Below are positions 8,412 to 16,746 of a DNA stretch of 64,000 nt, in pieces (the first letter of the stretch is position 1; each line of letters opens with the position of its first letter). The stretch comes from Luteimicrobium xylanilyticum (GTDB lineage Bacteria; Actinomycetota; Actinomycetes; Actinomycetales; Cellulomonadaceae): positions 2,604,001 through 2,668,000 of the forward strand of contig NZ_CP045529.1 in the NCBI RefSeq assembly GCF_009429125.1. Reading direction: 5' to 3'. The notes beneath the pieces were generated by a model that was not told where the DNA came from, ran no database searches, and was given only the letters and a program-made list of their open reading frames with translations. A program made the translations under genes and the position numbers.

Positions 8412-9767
8412 ATGCGACGGACCTCTCTCGCCCTGGCAGCGGGCTGCGCCGCAGCCCTCGCCCTCACCACCTCGGCCTGCGGCGCGGGCGGAGGCGGCGG
8501 GGGCGGAGGCGGCAGCGACTCGATCAACGTGCTCATGGTCAACAACCCCCAGATGCTGGCGCTGCAGAAGCACGTCGGCGAGTTCGAGAAGAAGACCGGC
8601 ATCAAGGTCCACTTCACGGTCAAGCCCGAGAACGACATGCGGAACCAGGCCGCGCAGGACTTCCAGAACCAGTCCGGCCAGTTCGACGTCGCGACGCTGT
8701 CCAACTTCGAGATCCCCATCTACGCCAAGAAGGGCTGGCTCTGGTCGCTCGACGACATCGACGCGTACAAGAAGGACACGTCGTTCGACCAGTCCGACAT
8801 CTTCCCGTCCATGACCAAGGCGCTGAGCAGCGACGACAAGCTCTACGGCGAGCCGTTCTACGGCGAGTCCTCGTTCCTCATGTACCGCAAGGACGTGCTC
8901 GCCAAGGCAGGCGTGACGATGCCCGAGCACCCCACCTGGGACCAGGTCGCCGCAGCGGCCGCCAAGGTCGACGGCGCGGAGAAGGGAATGAAGGGGATCT
9001 GCCTGCGGGGACTCGCGGGCTGGGGCGAGAACGTCGCGCCGTTCACGACGGTCGTCAACACGTTCGGCGGCACCTGGTTCGACAAGGACTGGAACGCCCA
9101 GGTCGACGCACAGCCCTTCAAGGACGCCGCGACGTTCTACACGAACCTCGTCAAGGAGCACGGCGAGGCCGGCGCCGCACAGGCCGGGTTCGCCGAGTGC
9201 CTGACCGCGCTCACGCAGAGCAAGGTCGCCATGTGGTACGACGCCACGTCGGCCGCGGGGAGCCTCGAGGCCCCCGACTCGCCGGTCAAGGGCAAGATCG
9301 GCTACGCCCAGGCCCCCGTGAAGGAGACCGACGCGTCGGGCTGGCTCTACACCTGGGCGTGGGCCATCCAGAAGAAGTCCAGCAAGCAGGACGACGCCTG
9401 GAAGTTCATCTCCTGGGCGTCCGGCAAGGACTACCTCAAGACCGTCGGCGAGTCCGACGGCTGGTCGACCGTCCCCGCGGGAGCGCGGGAGTCGCTCTAC
9501 AAGAACGCCGACTACCTCAAGGCGGCAGGCCCGTTCGCGGACGCGACCCTCACCGCGCTCGAAGCGGCCGATCCCGACGACCCCGGCACGCAGCCTCGCC
9601 CGGCCCCCGGCATCCAGTTCGTCGACGTGCCCGAGTTCACCGACCTCGGCACCAGCTTCGGCCAGGACCTCTCGGCGGTGATCGCGGGCCAGAAGAGCGT
9701 GGACGCGGCGCTGGCCGCGGGTCAGAAGGCGGCGACCGCCGTCGGGAAGAAGTACCAGGGCAGCTGA
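8412..9767 (+). CDS. ABC transporter solute-binding lipoprotein for polyols
   Basis: The 451-residue protein starts with a lipoprotein signal peptide ending in the lipobox TSAC (Cys about residue 24), followed by a Gly-rich linker. The rest is a family-1 extracellular solute-binding protein. It resembles the SmoE group that captures sorbitol, mannitol or other sugar alcohols, which fits the adjacent permeases and polyol dehydrogenase. ATG 8412 is preferred over GTG 8385 because AAAGGA lies just upstream and the signal peptide begins there. A strong stem-loop follows the gene, probably raising binding-protein mRNA relative to the permeases. Confidence 0.88.
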   Translation: MRRTSLALAAGCAAALALTTSACGAGGGGGGGGGSDSINVLMVNNPQMLALQKHVGEFEKKTGIKVHFTVKPENDMRNQAAQDFQNQSGQFDVATLSNFEIPIYAKKGWLWSLDDIDAYKKDTSFDQSDIFPSMTKALSSDDKLYGEPFYGESSFLMYRKDVLAKAGVTMPEHPTWDQVAAAAAKVDGAEKGMKGICLRGLAGWGENVAPFTTVVNTFGGTWFDKDWNAQVDAQPFKDAATFYTNLVKEHGEAGAAQAGFAECLTALTQSKVAMWYDATSAAGSLEAPDSPVKGKIGYAQAPVKETDASGWLYTWAWAIQKKSSKQDDAWKFISWASGKDYLKTVGESDGWSTVPAGARESLYKNADYLKAAGPFADATLTALEAADPDDPGTQPRPAPGIQFVDVPEFTDLGTSFGQDLSAVIAGQKSVDAALAAGQKAATAVGKKYQGS

Positions 9768-9780
9768 CCCGTCCGCACCA

Positions 9781-9811
9781 CCCGGGGGCGGCCACACCGG
9801 CCGCCCCCGGG
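9781..9811 (+). terminator. Intercistronic stem-loop after the binding-protein gene
   Basis: A perfect 13-bp stem (9781-9793 with 9799-9811) closes a five-base ACACC loop, 14 bp after the stop codon. Its position inside the operon suggests a partial terminator or a 3'-stabilising hairpin that gives more binding protein than permease. Confidence 0.7.
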
Positions 9812-9863
9812 CACGGCCCGCACCGCGCACGGTGCACCCGAATCTCGTGAAGGAGTGCGTGAC

Positions 9864-10805
9864 ATGGCCGTCACGACAGTCGACCCACCCGTGTTCCCCG
9901 CCCCCGCCCGGCTGACCTTCCGCGACAAGTGGCTCGCGAAGGACGGCTGGGCGCGCCGCGGCCCCCTGCTGCCCGCGCTGGTGTTCGTCATCGTCCTGAC
10001 CCAGCTCCCGTTCGTCGCGACGCTGGTCATCTCGCTCATGCGCTGGAACTCGAACTACCCCGACGACATCGGGTTCACGGGCCTGAGCAACTTCACGACC
10101 GTGTTCACCGACGCGGACCTGCGCTCCGCGGTGTTCGTCACGATCGAGATGACCGTCGTCGTGGTGCTGGTCTCGCTCGTCCTCGGCCTGGGCGTCGCCC
10201 TGCTGCTCAACCGGCAGTTCTTCGGCCGCGGCATCGTCCGGACGCTCATGATCGCGCCGTTCCTGATCGTGCCCGTGGCCGCCGCCCTGTTCTGGAAGCA
10301 CGGCATCTACAACCCCGTGTACGGGCTCCTCAACGGGCTGCTCACGCTCGTGCACGGACCGCAGGTCGACTGGATCACCCAGTACCCGCGGCTCGCCGTC
10401 GACGTCCAGCTCATCTGGCAGTGGACACCGTTCATGATGCTCATCCTGCTCGCCGGCCTGCAGTCCCGGCCGGCCGAGGTCCTCGAGGCCGCCGCGGTCG
10501 ACGGCGCCTCGCCGTGGAAGGTCTTCCGGTTCATCACGCTCCCGCACATGCGCCGTTACCTCGAGCTGGGGGCGCTGCTCGGCTCGATCTACATCGTCCA
10601 GAACTTCGACAGCGTCTACACGCTCACCGCGGGCGCCCTCGGCACCGCGAACCTGCCGTACCAGGTGTACGAGACCCTCTACTCCGCCAACGACTACGGC
10701 CTCGCGTCCGCCCAGGGCGTGATCGTCGTCGTCGGGTCGATCGTCATCGCGACGTTCGCCCTGCGGACGGTCTCGACGCTCTTCTCCGAGGAGGTATCCC
10801 GATGA
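9864..10805 (+). CDS. Polyol ABC transporter permease 1
   Basis: The 313-residue membrane protein has about six transmembrane helices and the MalF/SmoF-type cytoplasmic EAA loop (VLEAAAVDGASPWKVFRFITLP, near residues 205-225) that docks the ATPase. It forms the membrane channel together with the next gene. ATG 9864 is chosen because AAGGAG lies 8 nt upstream; GTG at 9855 overlaps that RBS. The stop overlaps the next start as ATGA. No ATPase gene lies nearby. Confidence 0.9.
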   Translation: MAVTTVDPPVFPAPARLTFRDKWLAKDGWARRGPLLPALVFVIVLTQLPFVATLVISLMRWNSNYPDDIGFTGLSNFTTVFTDADLRSAVFVTIEMTVVVVLVSLVLGLGVALLLNRQFFGRGIVRTLMIAPFLIVPVAAALFWKHGIYNPVYGLLNGLLTLVHGPQVDWITQYPRLAVDVQLIWQWTPFMMLILLAGLQSRPAEVLEAAAVDGASPWKVFRFITLPHMRRYLELGALLGSIYIVQNFDSVYTLTAGALGTANLPYQVYETLYSANDYGLASAQGVIVVVGSIVIATFALRTVSTLFSEEVSR

Positions 10806-11719
10806 CCACGCTCACGGTGCCGTCGGCACCCGAGACGCGCAGCGCGCGCGACGCCGGGGCGGGCGACCGCTCGGCCACGAGACCCGGCTCGAAGGCGACC
10901 CGCCGCGGCAACGCGGCCGCCGGGATCGTCGCCTGGGTGGTGGCGCTGCTCTTCTTCTTCCCCGTGCTGTGGATGGTGCTCACGAGCCTCCACTCCGAGC
11001 CCGACGCGGCCGGCAACCCGCCGAAGCTCTTCGCGCCCCTCACGCTCGACGGCTACCGGACGTTCTTCGGCTCGGCGTCGGGCGCGAGCCCGTGGCCGCC
11101 GCTGATCAACTCGGCCGAGGCCTCGGTCGTCTCGACGCTGCTCGTCCTGTGCCTCGCGATCCCCGCGGCCTACGCCCTGGCGGTCAAGCCGGTGCGGCGC
11201 TGGACCGACGTGATGTTCTTCTTCCTGTCGACCAAGATGCTCCCGGTCGTCGCCGGGCTCCTGCCCCTCTACATCATCGCGAAGCAGATCGGCGCGCTCG
11301 ACACCATGTGGTACCTGATCGTGCTCTACACGGCGATGAACCTGCCGATCGCCGTCTGGATGATGCGCTCGTTCCTCGCCGAGGTGCCGCCCGCGCTCTT
11401 CGAGGCCGCGTCCCTCGACGGCGCCGGCATCGTCCGGACGCTGCGGAGCGTCGTCGTACCGATAGCAAGCCCCGGCATCGCCGCGACCGCGCTGATCTGC
11501 TTCATCTTCAGCTGGAACGAGCTGCTGCTCGCGAACACCTTGACGAGCACCGTCGCGCAGACGGCGCCGGTGTTCCTCACGAGCTTCGTCACGTCGCAGG
11601 GCCTGTTCCTCGCGAAGGTGAGCGCGGCCGCGACCGTGATCTCGCTGCCCGTGCTGATCGCCGGTTTCGCGGCCCAGGACAAGCTCGTCCAGGGTCTCTC
11701 GCTCGGGGCGGTGAAGTGA
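10802..11719 (+). CDS. Polyol ABC transporter permease 2
   Basis: This 305-residue MalG/SmoG-type permease has an N-terminal hydrophilic stretch of about 40 residues, six predicted helices and the EAA loop (LFEAASLDGAGIVRTLRSVV, about residues 198-218). It pairs with the preceding permease. It overlaps both neighbours: ATGA with the upstream permease and TGATG with the downstream dehydrogenase, so the three genes are translated as a coupled unit. Confidence 0.9.
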   Translation: MTTLTVPSAPETRSARDAGAGDRSATRPGSKATRRGNAAAGIVAWVVALLFFFPVLWMVLTSLHSEPDAAGNPPKLFAPLTLDGYRTFFGSASGASPWPPLINSAEASVVSTLLVLCLAIPAAYALAVKPVRRWTDVMFFFLSTKMLPVVAGLLPLYIIAKQIGALDTMWYLIVLYTAMNLPIAVWMMRSFLAEVPPALFEAASLDGAGIVRTLRSVVVPIASPGIAATALICFIFSWNELLLANTLTSTVAQTAPVFLTSFVTSQGLFLAKVSAAATVISLPVLIAGFAAQDKLVQGLSLGAVK

Positions 11720-13206
11720 TGACGACGCTCACACCGGCACACCTGGCCGACCTCGCCACGCCCACGCTGCCCACGCCCGCCTACGACCGGTCCGCGGTGC
11801 GCACCGGCATCGTCCACTTCGGCGTGGGCGGCTTCCACCGCGCGCACCAGGCGATGTACCTCGACCGGCTGATGAGCGAGGGCAAGGCCCTGGACTGGGG
11901 CATCTGCGGCGTCGGCGTGCTCCCGTCCGACGCGCGCATGGCCGAGGTCATGGCCGCCCAGGACGGCCTGTACACGCTCGTGCTCAAGGACCCCGACGGC
12001 ACGTGGGAGCCACGCGTGATCGGCTCGATCGTCGAGTACCTGTACGCGCCCGACGACCCGGAGGCGGTGCTCGAGAAGCTCGCCGATCCCGCGACCCGGA
12101 TCGTGTCGCTGACGATCACCGAGGGCGGCTACAGCTTCAACCAGGTCACCGGTGAGTTCGACGCCACCGACCCGGGGGTCGCGGCCGACCTCGAGCCGGG
12201 CGCCGTCCCGCGCACCGTCTTCGGGCTCGTGGTCGAGGGACTGGCCAGGCGTCGAGCGCGCGGGGTGCCGCCGTTCACCGTCATGTCGTGCGACAACATC
12301 CAAGGGAACGGCGACATGGCGCGCCGCACGTTCGGCGCCTTCGCGCGCCTGCGGGACCCGGGTCTCGGCGCCTGGGTCGAGGCGAACGTCGCCTTCCCGT
12401 GTTCGATGGTCGACCGGATCACCCCCGTGACCACCGACGACGACCGGCGCGAGATCGCGGCCCGCTTCGGCATCGAGGACGCCTGGCCCGTCGTGTGCGA
12501 GCCGTTCACGCAGTGGGTCCTCGAGGACCGCTTCCCGCTCGGCCGGCCACCCTACGGGGACGTGGGCGTCCAGCTCGTCGACGACGTCGAGCCGTACGAG
12601 CTGATGAAGCTCCGCCTCCTCAACGCGAGCCACCAGGCCCTGTGCTACCTCGGGTACCTAGCCGGCTACCGCCTCGCGCACGACGCCGCGCAGGACCCCC
12701 TGTTCGCGCGCTTCCTGCTCGCCTACATGGAGCGCGAGGGCACGCCGACGCTCGAGCCCGTCCCCGGGATCGACCTCGACGCCTACCGGCACGAGCTCGT
12801 CGCGCGCTTCTCGAACGCCGAGGTCCGCGACACGATCGCGCGGCTGTGCGCCGAGAGCTCGGACCGGATCCCCAAGTGGCTCGTCCCCGTGATCCGGGCG
12901 AACCTCGCCGCGGGCCGCGACGTCACGCTCTCGGCCGCCGTCGTCGCCGCCTGGGCCCGCTACGCGGAGGGGGTCGACGAGCAGGGCGAGCCCATCGAGA
13001 TCGTCGACCGGCTCGCCGACCGCCTGACCGCGGTCGCCCGCACCCAGCGTGAGGATCCGCTCGCGTTCGTGCGGGCCGACGACCTGTTCGGCGACCTGGC
13101 GGCCGACCCGGGGTTCACGACGCCGTACCTCGCGGCGCTCGAGGACCTGCACCGGGTCGGGGCGCGCGCGCTCCTCGAGCGGCTCGTGCCGGACGGGGAG
13201 GGCTGA
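11719..13206 (+). CDS. Mannitol 2-dehydrogenase-family polyol dehydrogenase
   Basis: The 495-residue protein belongs to the long-chain polyol-specific dehydrogenase family. It shows the N-terminal nucleotide-binding motif GVGGFHRAHQ (about residues 35-44), the TITEGGY block and the catalytic region KLRLLNASHQALCY near residues 297-310, which holds the family's Lys, Asn and His residues. Members oxidise D-mannitol to fructose, or arabitol, sorbitol or altronate to their ketoses, with NAD. The exact substrate is not readable; the sugar-alcohol transporter in the same operon supports a hexitol or pentitol. It overlaps the permease stop codon. No ketose kinase follows. Confidence 0.9.
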   Translation: MTTLTPAHLADLATPTLPTPAYDRSAVRTGIVHFGVGGFHRAHQAMYLDRLMSEGKALDWGICGVGVLPSDARMAEVMAAQDGLYTLVLKDPDGTWEPRVIGSIVEYLYAPDDPEAVLEKLADPATRIVSLTITEGGYSFNQVTGEFDATDPGVAADLEPGAVPRTVFGLVVEGLARRRARGVPPFTVMSCDNIQGNGDMARRTFGAFARLRDPGLGAWVEANVAFPCSMVDRITPVTTDDDRREIAARFGIEDAWPVVCEPFTQWVLEDRFPLGRPPYGDVGVQLVDDVEPYELMKLRLLNASHQALCYLGYLAGYRLAHDAAQDPLFARFLLAYMEREGTPTLEPVPGIDLDAYRHELVARFSNAEVRDTIARLCAESSDRIPKWLVPVIRANLAAGRDVTLSAAVVAAWARYAEGVDEQGEPIEIVDRLADRLTAVARTQREDPLAFVRADDLFGDLAADPGFTTPYLAALEDLHRVGARALLERLVPDGEG

Positions 13207-13224
13207 CCGCACCGTGCGCGCGGC

Positions 13225-14607
13225 TCAGGCGGTCGCGGCCCCGAGCCGCGCGAGGAAGAGCGCCTCCCCGACCGCGATCCGCTCGATCTCGTCCGGGTCG
13301 ACGCTCTCGTTCGGCGCGTGGATGAGGCACGCGGGCTCCTCGACCCCCAGCAGGACGATCTCCGCGTCGGGGTAGGAGTCCTGCAGCACGTTGCACAGCG
13401 GGATCGATCCGCCCTGACCGGCGGTCGTGGTCCTCTCGGCGTCGAACGCGTCCGCGAGCGCCCGGCTCAGCGTGTCGAACACGGTCCCCTCGGTGCGAGC
13501 CTGGAACGGCTGCCCGGGGGTGTCGTGCTCGAGCGTGACGTGGACGCCCCACGGCGCGACGGCGCCCAGGTGGTCCTCGAGCGCGGCGACGGCCGCGGCG
13601 GTGTCGAGGCCGGGGGGCACGCGCAGGTTGAGCCTCGCCGCAGCCTTCGGCTGGATCGCGGCGGACGACCCGACGACCTTCGGCGCGTCGATCCCGAGGA
13701 TCGTCACGGCCGGCCGGGCCCAGAGCTGGTCGGCGACACTGCCGCTGCCGAGCAGCCCGACGCCGTCGAGCACGCCCGCGTCGCGGCGGAACGCGTCGGG
13801 CTCGTACTGGACGCCGTCCCAGGTCTGCGTGGCGTCGAGCCCGCGGATCGTGGTGTCGCCCTTGTCGTCGCGCAGCGTCGCGAGCATCGCGACGAGCGCC
13901 GCGAGCGCGTCGGGCGCCGCACCGCCGAACATGCCCGAGTGGACCTCGCTGCGCATCGACTCGACCGTGACGACGACGTTCGACGCACCCCGCAGGGCCA
14001 CGGTGAGCGTGGGCACTCCGAGTGCGGCGTTTCCCGTGTCGGCGATGAGGATCGCGTCGGAGTCGAGCTCGCCGGGGTGCGCCCGCACCCAGTCGTCGAG
14101 GCCGCCCGTGCCCTGCTCCTCCGAACCTTCGACGACGATCCGGATCCCGACGGGGAAGGTCCCGCCCCCGAGCGCGCGCAACGCCCGCAGCGCGGTCAGG
14201 TGGGCCACGATGTTGCCCTTGCAGTCGGCCGCGCCGCGCCCGTAGAGGCGCCCGTCGCGCTCGGTGAGCTCGAACGGCGGGCTCGTCCACGCGTCGTCGT
14301 CGAGCGGGGGCTGGACGTCGTAGTGCGCGTAGAGAAGGACGGTCGGCGCGCCCTCCGGCCCGGGCACGTGCCCGACGACGACGTCCGACCCGTCGGGCGT
14401 CGGCTCGAGCCGTGCGTCGTCGACGCCCTCCGCCCGGAACGCGTCCGCGACCCATCGGGCGGCACGCACGCACTCGCTGTGCGGCTGGATGCGCTCGTCC
14501 GCGACCGAGGGGATGGCCACGAGTGCCGCGAGGTCGCCGCGCGCCCGGGCCATGAGCCCGGACACGACGCCGCGCAGGTCGTCGAGCGTGGGGACGGGTG
14601 CAGACAT
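13225..14607 (-). CDS. M20-family dipeptidase / metallopeptidase
   Basis: This 460-residue cytoplasmic enzyme has the M20 di-zinc architecture. The first metal ligands are in YAHYDVQP; the bridging Asp is in GRGAADCKGN; the catalytic Glu pair is in EGSEEQG; further ligands are in LIADTG and the C-terminal HAPNES. A lid/dimerisation domain lies between about residues 200 and 330. Related proteins are dipeptidases or carnosinase-like hydrolases. ATG 14607 has the RBS AGGAG. It is the last gene of an operon with an amino-acid antiporter and a membrane-anchored protein, suggesting peptide or amino-acid handling. Confidence 0.87.
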   Translation of the reverse strand: MSAPVPTLDDLRGVVSGLMARARGDLAALVAIPSVADERIQPHSECVRAARWVADAFRAEGVDDARLEPTPDGSDVVVGHVPGPEGAPTVLLYAHYDVQPPLDDDAWTSPPFELTERDGRLYGRGAADCKGNIVAHLTALRALRALGGGTFPVGIRIVVEGSEEQGTGGLDDWVRAHPGELDSDAILIADTGNAALGVPTLTVALRGASNVVVTVESMRSEVHSGMFGGAAPDALAALVAMLATLRDDKGDTTIRGLDATQTWDGVQYEPDAFRRDAGVLDGVGLLGSGSVADQLWARPAVTILGIDAPKVVGSSAAIQPKAAARLNLRVPPGLDTAAAVAALEDHLGAVAPWGVHVTLEHDTPGQPFQARTEGTVFDTLSRALADAFDAERTTTAGQGGSIPLCNVLQDSYPDAEIVLLGVEEPACLIHAPNESVDPDEIERIAVGEALFLARLGAATA

Positions 14608-14613
14608 CGGGGA

Positions 14614-15135
14614 TCACTCCTGTGCGTTCGAGTCGTCCGAGGTGTTCGTCGTCGTGGTGCTGTCGGTGAGGTGCAGCGAGTCGACGTAGTCGTCGAAGCT
14701 GCCGAGCTCGTCCGGACAGTACACCTCGACGGCGAGCCGTTCGGCCCGCACGAGCGACTCCACGACGGGTGTCGGCCGCAGGCCGGGCCCGGCCGCGCCA
14801 CTGACGCCGTTGAGGTCTCGCAGCGACTGCAGGTGCCCACCGGGGTCGGCGCACACCGCGCCTCCGTCCGAGCCGAGAACCTGCACGATGGTGCTGCGCT
14901 CGGGTACGGCGAACCCCGCCTCCCTGAGCTGCGTCTGGAGCGTCGTCGCCCGGTCCTCGGCCTTCCGGGCCTCCTGGTTCGCGCGGTGGTTGTCGAAGAC
15001 CACGAGCATGACGATCAGCACGCCGGCGACGAGGAGGCCCACGGTCGTGTACACGACCCACCGGTGTGCGTGCGGCTCGACCGGCTCGTGCACCGGTCCG
15101 TGCCCGCGGTGGTCCGCCGTGCGCGGCGTGGTCAC
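14614..15135 (-). CDS. Single-pass membrane protein of unknown function
   Basis: I do not recognise a family. The 173-residue protein has a His-rich N-terminal cytoplasmic part (about residues 1-24), one strong transmembrane helix (about 26-48), a short charged coiled-coil-like stretch (NHRANQEARKAEDRATTLQT) and an outside domain with two cysteines (in VCADPGG and VYCPDE) that could form a disulfide. The tail is Thr/Ser/Asp-rich. Its GTG start overlaps the permease stop codon (GTGA), and the dipeptidase follows after six bases, so the three genes are one operon. It may be an accessory of the antiporter, but that is only inference. Confidence 0.7.
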   Translation of the reverse strand: MTTPRTADHRGHGPVHEPVEPHAHRWVVYTTVGLLVAGVLIVMLVVFDNHRANQEARKAEDRATTLQTQLREAGFAVPERSTIVQVLGSDGGAVCADPGGHLQSLRDLNGVSGAAGPGLRPTPVVESLVRAERLAVEVYCPDELGSFDDYVDSLHLTDSTTTTNTSDDSNAQE

Positions 15136-16631
15136 GACGCCACCTCCCCGGCGACGTCCTGGGCGGCCGCCGGGTCTGCGGGCCGGCGCCACGACGGCTT
15201 GCGCAGCACGTAGAAGAGCCACGGCACGACGAGCCCCACGAGCACGAGCCCCCCACCGACGATCAGGACGTAGATCCCCACGCTCCCGGAGGAGAACTGG
15301 GCCGGCGGGACGAAGCCGATGAGCATCGCGGCGAGCGAGGCCGCGAACCCCACCGCGCACGTGAGGACGAGCCAGGGTGCACGGAACCCTCGCGGGTGGT
15401 CGGGAGCGATCCGTCTCAACCGCACCGCTGCGACGAACAGCAGGAGGTACATGACGAGGTACACCTGCGTCGTGATGACCGAGAGGATCCAGTAGGCGCT
15501 CGAGACGTCCGGGACGAAGGCGTAGAGGAGCGCGATGACGGTCGTGAAGACGCCCTGCGAGACGAGGATGTTCTGCTGCACGCCGTGCTTGTTGAGCCGC
15601 TGGAGGAAGGGGGGAAGATATCCCTCCTCCCGCCCCACCTCGATCAGGCCCTTGGAGGGCCCGGCCAGCCACGTGAGCATCCCACCGACCGACGCGGCGA
15701 TGAGCATCAGCCCCAGGATCGGCGTGAGCCAGCCGACGTGGAAGTTCGCGAAGAACGCGTCGAACGCCTGCATGACGCCGGCGGTGAGGCTCAGCTGGTC
15801 GGCGGGGATCACCCACGAGATCGCGAGGGCCGGGAGGATGAAGATCACGAGCACGAGCCCGATCGCGAGGAACATCGCGCGGGGAAACTCGCGTGCCGGG
15901 TCGCGCAGGCTCGTCACGTGCACGGCATTCATCTCCATGCCGGCGTACGAGAGGAAGTTGTTGATGATCAGCACGAGCGACGCGATGCCGGTCCACTGCG
16001 GGAGCAGGTGGCTCGAGTCCATGGGCGCGGCGGACTCGTGGCCCTGCCCGAGGAACACGACGCCGAGCACGACGAGGATCGCGGCCGGGACGAGGGTCCC
16101 GATGATCAGGCCCGCGCTCGACAGGCCGGCGACCGTCTTGGTCCCCTGCGACGAGATGTACACGCCGGCCCAGTACACGACGACGATGACGATCGCGACG
16201 TAGACGCCGTTGCTCGCCAGGGCCGGGTTGATCACGTACGCGAAGGTGCTCGCGACGTATCCCAGCAGGCTCGGGTAGTAGAAGATCGTCATCGCGAACT
16301 GGCACCAGACCGCGAGGAAGCCGAGGGGCTTCGACAGTCCGTCGGCGACCCACCGGTACACGCCGCCGGACCACCCGGACGCGAGCTCCGCCGAGACGAG
16401 CGACGTCGGCAGGAGGAAGAGGATCGCCGGCACGACGTACAGGAACACCGCTGCGAGCCCGTAAACGGCCATCGTCGGCGCAGCCCGCAGGCTCGCGACC
16501 GACGACGTGATCATGAACGCGAGCGTGACCCACGTGATGTACGTGCGTGCCGGCCGCGGCACCGCGGCGGCGCGGCTTCTCGAGGCGTGAGCGGCGGACG
16601 ACCCCGCTCCCCCGGCGACGGCGTCGGACAT
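15132..16631 (-). CDS. APC-family amino-acid permease, glutamate/GABA antiporter-like
   Basis: The 499-residue protein has about twelve transmembrane helices and the APC superfamily layout. Sequence features such as the N-terminal TWVTLAFM...SLRAAPTMAVYG region, the GGVYRWV block and the SYAGMEMNAVHV segment resemble the GadC glutamate/GABA antiporter group. It probably exchanges an amino acid for its decarboxylated or related product across the cytoplasmic membrane; no decarboxylase is in the window. ATG 16631 is preceded by AGGAGG. It heads an operon with a membrane protein and a dipeptidase. Confidence 0.85.
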   Translation of the reverse strand: MSDAVAGGAGSSAAHASRSRAAAVPRPARTYITWVTLAFMITSSVASLRAAPTMAVYGLAAVFLYVVPAILFLLPTSLVSAELASGWSGGVYRWVADGLSKPLGFLAVWCQFAMTIFYYPSLLGYVASTFAYVINPALASNGVYVAIVIVVVYWAGVYISSQGTKTVAGLSSAGLIIGTLVPAAILVVLGVVFLGQGHESAAPMDSSHLLPQWTGIASLVLIINNFLSYAGMEMNAVHVTSLRDPAREFPRAMFLAIGLVLVIFILPALAISWVIPADQLSLTAGVMQAFDAFFANFHVGWLTPILGLMLIAASVGGMLTWLAGPSKGLIEVGREEGYLPPFLQRLNKHGVQQNILVSQGVFTTVIALLYAFVPDVSSAYWILSVITTQVYLVMYLLLFVAAVRLRRIAPDHPRGFRAPWLVLTCAVGFAASLAAMLIGFVPPAQFSSGSVGIYVLIVGGGLVLVGLVVPWLFYVLRKPSWRRPADPAAAQDVAGEVAS

Positions 16632-16686
16632 CCGAACCTCCTGCGAGAGCCCCCGGTTCCGGGGCGCGAAGCACCCGTCCGTTCCG

Positions 16687-16692
16687 ACGCTA
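16687..16692 (-). promoter_or_regulatory. Candidate -10 box for the antiporter operon
   Basis: On the minus strand TAGCGT would start transcription near 16680, leaving a leader of about 50 nt that contains the RBS. No clear -35 element is visible. Confidence 0.35.
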
Positions 16693-16733
16693 GCGCCGTC
16701 GTCGCAGGTCGGCGCGCCGAGCCGCACCGCGGC

Positions 16734-16739
16734 TAGGGT
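16734..16739 (+). promoter_or_regulatory. -10 box of a leaderless start (2-hydroxyacid dehydrogenase)
   Basis: TAGGGT lies 7 nt before the GTG start at 16747, the spacing expected when transcription begins at the start codon. Confidence 0.5.
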
Positions 16740-16746
16740 CGGGAGG

